From NCBI GenBank assembly GCA_011390955.1, contig JAABRM010000022.1, forward strand, positions 39,290 through 103,289: a stretch of 64,000 nt of DNA, given 5' to 3'. Within the stretch, counting starts at the first letter, position 1. Each line of letters starts with the position of its first letter. Source of the DNA: Oscillatoriales cyanobacterium (GTDB lineage: Bacteria; Cyanobacteriota; Cyanobacteriia; Cyanobacteriales; Laspinemataceae). The notes beneath the pieces are model-generated. The model was given only the letters and a program-made list of their open reading frames with translations, ran no database searches and was not told the origin of the DNA. This document shows, piece by piece, positions 61,463 through 64,000 of this stretch. Position numbers and translations under genes: made by a program.

Positions 61463-62464
61463 ATGTCTTTCCTAAAAACCGTCAATTCTCATAAATTCCA
61501 CAGCGAAATTCCCTATAAACCGATGGGAAAATATGCCCATTTTCTCACCCTGCGGATTACTGAATCTTATCCGTTATTCCAAACTGATGGGGAATTAAAT
61601 AAGGCGCGAGTTCGGGCAGGAATTACTAACCCGCAACCTATCAGCCGTTTAACTATGTTTAAGCGGAAACAGTCTACCCCAGAACGGTTAGTCGGTCGGG
61701 AATTGTTGCGGAATTATGGCTTAATGACCGCAGAAGAATGCGAATATAATGTCAAATTTGCCATGAATAATCCTGATTGTATTATCTATGGATTTGCGAT
61801 CGGGGATTCGGGTTCAGAAAAATCAAAAGTGGTGGTAGATACGGCTTTTTCGATTACTGCTTTTGATGATTCTCACGAGAATTTTACCCTGAATGCACCG
61901 TTTGAAAATGGTACAATGGCTTCTAAAGGAGAAGCGGGGTCTGAGGCAGGAAAAGTCACCAGCCGAATTAACCAACAAGACCATATTAAACCCCAGGTAT
62001 TTTTCCCCAGCATTGTCACTTTAAAAGACCCGACTGAGGCAAGTTTCTTGTATGTGTTTAATAATATCTTGCGGACGCGGCATTATGGGGCACAAACTAC
62101 CCGAACCGGACGAGTTCGCAATGAGTTAATTGGGGTGATATTTGCCGATGGCGAAATTACCAGTAATTTGCAATGGACTCAGGCTATTTATGATGAGATG
62201 AAAGCGGGGGAAATGTTGCGTTCTCCCGATCCATTAAATGAGGATGAGGTATTCGCGGCAGCAACGCAGGCTATTGTTAAATTGATGGCAGAGGAGTTTA
62301 TTGTGCATACAGATTTTATTGGCGAAAATTTTACCCCATTGTTACAGGAGGTTAAGGCAATTATTGGCAATGAGGAAAGTCTGAAAGCGTTGTTAAAGCA
62401 AGCGGATGATGAGGCGAAAGCTTATGCTAAAAAGCATATTAAAGAAGCAAAGGCGGCTAAATAA
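61463..62464 (+). CDS. csc2: Csc2 (Cas7-type backbone subunit, type I-D)
   Basis: 333 aa. RAMP/Cas7 family protein of type I-D: MGKYAHFLTLRITESYPLF, RLTMFKRKQSTPERLVGRELLRNYGL, and the Gly/Arg-rich RTRHYGAQTTRTGRVRNELIGVIFADGEITSNLQW. The AAGGAG 7 bp before the ATG sets the start. Several copies coat the crRNA in the effector complex. The C-terminus is Lys/Ala-rich (DDEAKAYAKKHIKEAKAAK). Confidence 0.92.
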   Translation: MSFLKTVNSHKFHSEIPYKPMGKYAHFLTLRITESYPLFQTDGELNKARVRAGITNPQPISRLTMFKRKQSTPERLVGRELLRNYGLMTAEECEYNVKFAMNNPDCIIYGFAIGDSGSEKSKVVVDTAFSITAFDDSHENFTLNAPFENGTMASKGEAGSEAGKVTSRINQQDHIKPQVFFPSIVTLKDPTEASFLYVFNNILRTRHYGAQTTRTGRVRNELIGVIFADGEITSNLQWTQAIYDEMKAGEMLRSPDPLNEDEVFAAATQAIVKLMAEEFIVHTDFIGENFTPLLQEVKAIIGNEESLKALLKQADDEAKAYAKKHIKEAKAAK

Positions 62465-62680
62465 CCCGTAAAAAATACCGTATGGTGGGCAAAACTTTGC
62501 CCACCATAGGATTAAATCAGTCTTTTAAATCATAAATCGCTTCCCATAAATCTCCTTTAAAGAGGAAATTAGTAAATATAAAAAAATAAACCAGCAGCGA
62601 TCGCCAATTATTTGCCCATTATTTGCTCATTATTTGGTTATATTATGACTTCGTACTCGTTAATATCGTCCATTTTTTGA

Positions 62681-62944
62681 TTAAAATCCTAATTCAGCTT
62701 TGAGGTTATCTAAACTAATGGTTTCTCCTGAATCAGCTTGTCTAATTCCCTCTTTCAAATCGGCCATAAATTCTCGATCGCTTAAAATTTCGATCGTTTC
62801 CAAAAGAGAATCAAACTGCTGGCAACTCATGGCAATCATCACAGGTTTGCCTTCTTTGGTGATGATGGCAGGTTCGCCGGTCAAATCATCCGCTAATTCG
62901 GGCAGTTTTTGTTGGGCTTCAGCAATGGTTAAATATTTGGACAT
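62681..62944 (-). CDS. Phd/YefM-family antitoxin
   Basis: 87 aa. It has the Phd/YefM fold signature: TIAEAQQKLPELADDLTGEPAIITKEGKPVMIAMSCQQFDSLLETIEILSD, then an acidic tail DLKEGIRQADSGETISLDNLKAEL for toxin neutralisation. It lies antisense inside the cas operon, between csc2 and csc1. The gap to its left (62465-62680) is too short for a RelE/ParE/Doc toxin, and none is seen to its right, so it appears orphaned in this window. It could act in trans or be a remnant. Confidence 0.82.
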   Translation of the reverse strand: MSKYLTIAEAQQKLPELADDLTGEPAIITKEGKPVMIAMSCQQFDSLLETIEILSDREFMADLKEGIRQADSGETISLDNLKAELGF

Positions 62945-63020
62945 CTTTATAATGAAGATTGGTAATTACGTCGATTATAGCATAGTCCAATAAAGTGGTG
63001 GGTTACTGTTTCATAAATTA

Positions 63021-63085
63021 GGGCGAAGCATTGGGGCAAAAATTTGGGTTTTTCCCCATGAGGTATCTGCCCAATGCTTCGCCCC
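63021..63085. repeat. Hairpin upstream of csc1
   Basis: Arms GGGCGAAGCATTGGGGC and GCCCAATGCTTCGCCC around a 31-nt loop. GGGGCGAA/TTCGCCCC elements are dispersed in this genome (see 21643). Confidence 0.85.
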
Positions 63086-63139
63086 TACAAGGTAATATTT
63101 GGTAATATTTATCAAATCAATTAAATCAGGAAAAAAATT

Positions 63140-63841
63140 ATGGCAATTATTCATCAGTGTGAAATCGAGTTACACGATCGCGTGTATTTTGCTACCAGAG
63201 AAATTGGTCGCTTGTATGAAACTGAGACGGTGTTACATAATTATGCCCTCTGTTATGCTTTGGGACTGGTAGACAGCGATCGCTTCCAAACTCAGGTATC
63301 CGAGGAGGATAGTTATCGCTATTTTTGCCCGACCCAAGTCCCGAAATATGCCGCACATTTAAACCCGTTAAATCAACAGCAAATTTATGTCACTCCAGGG
63401 CGATCGCTGTCTCATAAGACTGTATTAAATACTTGGAAATATGCGGATAATCGCTATCATGTGGAAATGCAGAAAACCCAGAAAAATATTCCCAGTTTTG
63501 GTCGGACAAAAGAAATTGCCCCAGAAAGTGTTTTTGAATGTTTTATGATTGCCAATCGGGAATTAGAATTACCCCGGTGGATTCGTTTAGGTAAATGGAT
63601 GAGTAAGGCAAAAGTGACGATTGTCAAAAAAGAAGAGGTGAAGCGATCGCAGTCTGAAATGGATTTTCTCTATCCCTATCCTTTGAATCCATTGGATGTC
63701 ATGTTTACCCATCAAGTATTTAGTTATGATACTATTAATATGCCCCCAGTAAGTTTAATTAAAAATATCAAGTTGCGAGGACAATATTATGACAGTCCCT
63801 GGGGTAAAATACCGGCAAATATGGCATATCGTTTTAGTTGA
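63140..63841 (+). CDS. csc1: Csc1 (Cas5-type subunit, type I-D)
   Basis: 233 aa. RAMP/Cas5 type protein: IHQCEIELHDRVYFATREIGRLYETETVLHNYALCYALGL, YVTPGRSLSHKTVLNTWKYADNRYHVEMQ, a family-like WIRLGKWMSKAKV, and the end LRGQYYDSPWGKIPANMAYRFS. Caps the 5' end of the crRNA in the type I-D complex. AGGAAAAAAATT precedes the ATG. Expected next genes (cas6, cas4, cas1, cas2) would lie past the heptamer element and outside the window. Confidence 0.9.
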   Translation: MAIIHQCEIELHDRVYFATREIGRLYETETVLHNYALCYALGLVDSDRFQTQVSEEDSYRYFCPTQVPKYAAHLNPLNQQQIYVTPGRSLSHKTVLNTWKYADNRYHVEMQKTQKNIPSFGRTKEIAPESVFECFMIANRELELPRWIRLGKWMSKAKVTIVKKEEVKRSQSEMDFLYPYPLNPLDVMFTHQVFSYDTINMPPVSLIKNIKLRGQYYDSPWGKIPANMAYRFS

Positions 63842-64000
63842 TTGTTGTTGGTTAATTGTTGTTGGTTGATTGTTGTTGGTTGATTGTTGTTGGTTGATTG
63901 TTGTTGGTTGATTGTTGTTGGTTGATTGTTGTTGGTTGATTGTTGTTGGTTGATTGTTGTTGGTTGATTGTTGTTGGTTGATTGTTGTTGTTTGATTGTT
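63842..64000. repeat. 14-bp (double heptamer) tandem repeat to window edge
   Basis: TTGTTGGTTGATTG repeated about 11 times, each made of two heptamers (TTGTTGG and TTGATTG). Almost perfect, so recently expanded. It follows csc1 directly and runs off the window. Without unique spacers it is not a CRISPR array. Confidence 0.92.

Noticed and set aside
62465..62680. Toxin gene downstream of the Phd/YefM antitoxin
   Set aside because: A short C-terminus-like frame (KGDLWEAIYDLKD) is readable on the minus strand near 62520-62560, but it has no start and is too short to support.
63842..64000. Possible CRISPR array after csc1
   Set aside because: Units of 14 bp follow each other with no spacers; it is a heptamer tandem repeat.

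Overview
The window comes from a cyanobacterium. GCGATCGC (HIP1) palindromes are dense throughout, the RNA polymerase beta' subunit is split into rpoC1 and rpoC2, and there are Flv3/Flv1 diflavin proteins and a type I-D CRISPR-Cas locus of the cyanobacterial kind. The many dispersed hairpin repeats and heptanucleotide tandem repeats suggest a filamentous, Oscillatoriales-like genome. The species cannot be read from this window.

Layout. Positions 1-6055 (minus strand) hold a type VII secretion-like cluster: an L7/L12-like membrane protein, a three-module FtsK/EccC-like ATPase, three WXG100-like small proteins (two from a recent tandem duplication) and an ankyrin-TM protein cut by the window edge. 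A Ser/Thr kinase lies just upstream (6366-7553). Positions 7.7-10.4 kb hold small membrane, secreted and unknown proteins. Positions 10.5-18 kb hold a YgfZ/GcvT-like protein, a WecG/TagA-type and two GT4 glycosyltransferases, and a two-domain phosphofructokinase. Positions 18.4-23 kb hold an octamer array resembling a Pho box, an FtsL-like/FtsI pair and hisD. Positions 23.6-36.4 kb hold the rpsT-tatD-rpoB-rpoC1-rpoC2 transcription/translation cluster, with a free-standing HNH endonuclease gene between rpoB and rpoC1, followed by an InrS-like metal sensor. Positions 36.6-38.9 kb encode ergothioneine-type EgtC/EgtB. Positions 39.1-42.4 kb hold two nucleotidyltransferases, a conserved protein of unknown function (DUF7873-like) and a non-coding unit. 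Positions 42.6-54 kb hold a histidine kinase, an M61 peptidase, a Crp-family regulator, a TPR protein, Flv3/Flv1 and a zinc-ribbon pseudokinase. Positions 54.1-64 kb start a type I-D CRISPR-Cas operon (WYL regulator, cas3, cas10d, csc2, csc1). The remaining cas genes and the array must lie beyond the right edge.

The most striking element is at 42006-42410. It has a good sigma-70-type promoter and an intrinsic terminator. Between them are two tRNA-like cloverleaves whose halves are in the reverse order: anticodon 3' strand, T arm and acceptor 3' strand come first, then a 4-7 nt linker, then acceptor 5' strand, D arm and anticodon 5' strand. They fold as circularly permuted tRNAs with open ends in the anticodon loop. 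Just upstream are the two nucleotidyltransferases and the DUF7873-like protein, which suggests an RNA-repair, tRNA-modification or tRNA-decoy system.

A second theme is a family of 7-bp tandem repeats (TTGTTGA, TTGTTGG, TTTGTTC, TTGATAA and complements), usually built as a T-rich arm followed by an A-rich arm. They fill nearly every gap in the rpo cluster, form the immediate 5' leader of at least seven genes, and have entered the coding regions of ftsI and rpoC2 in frame.
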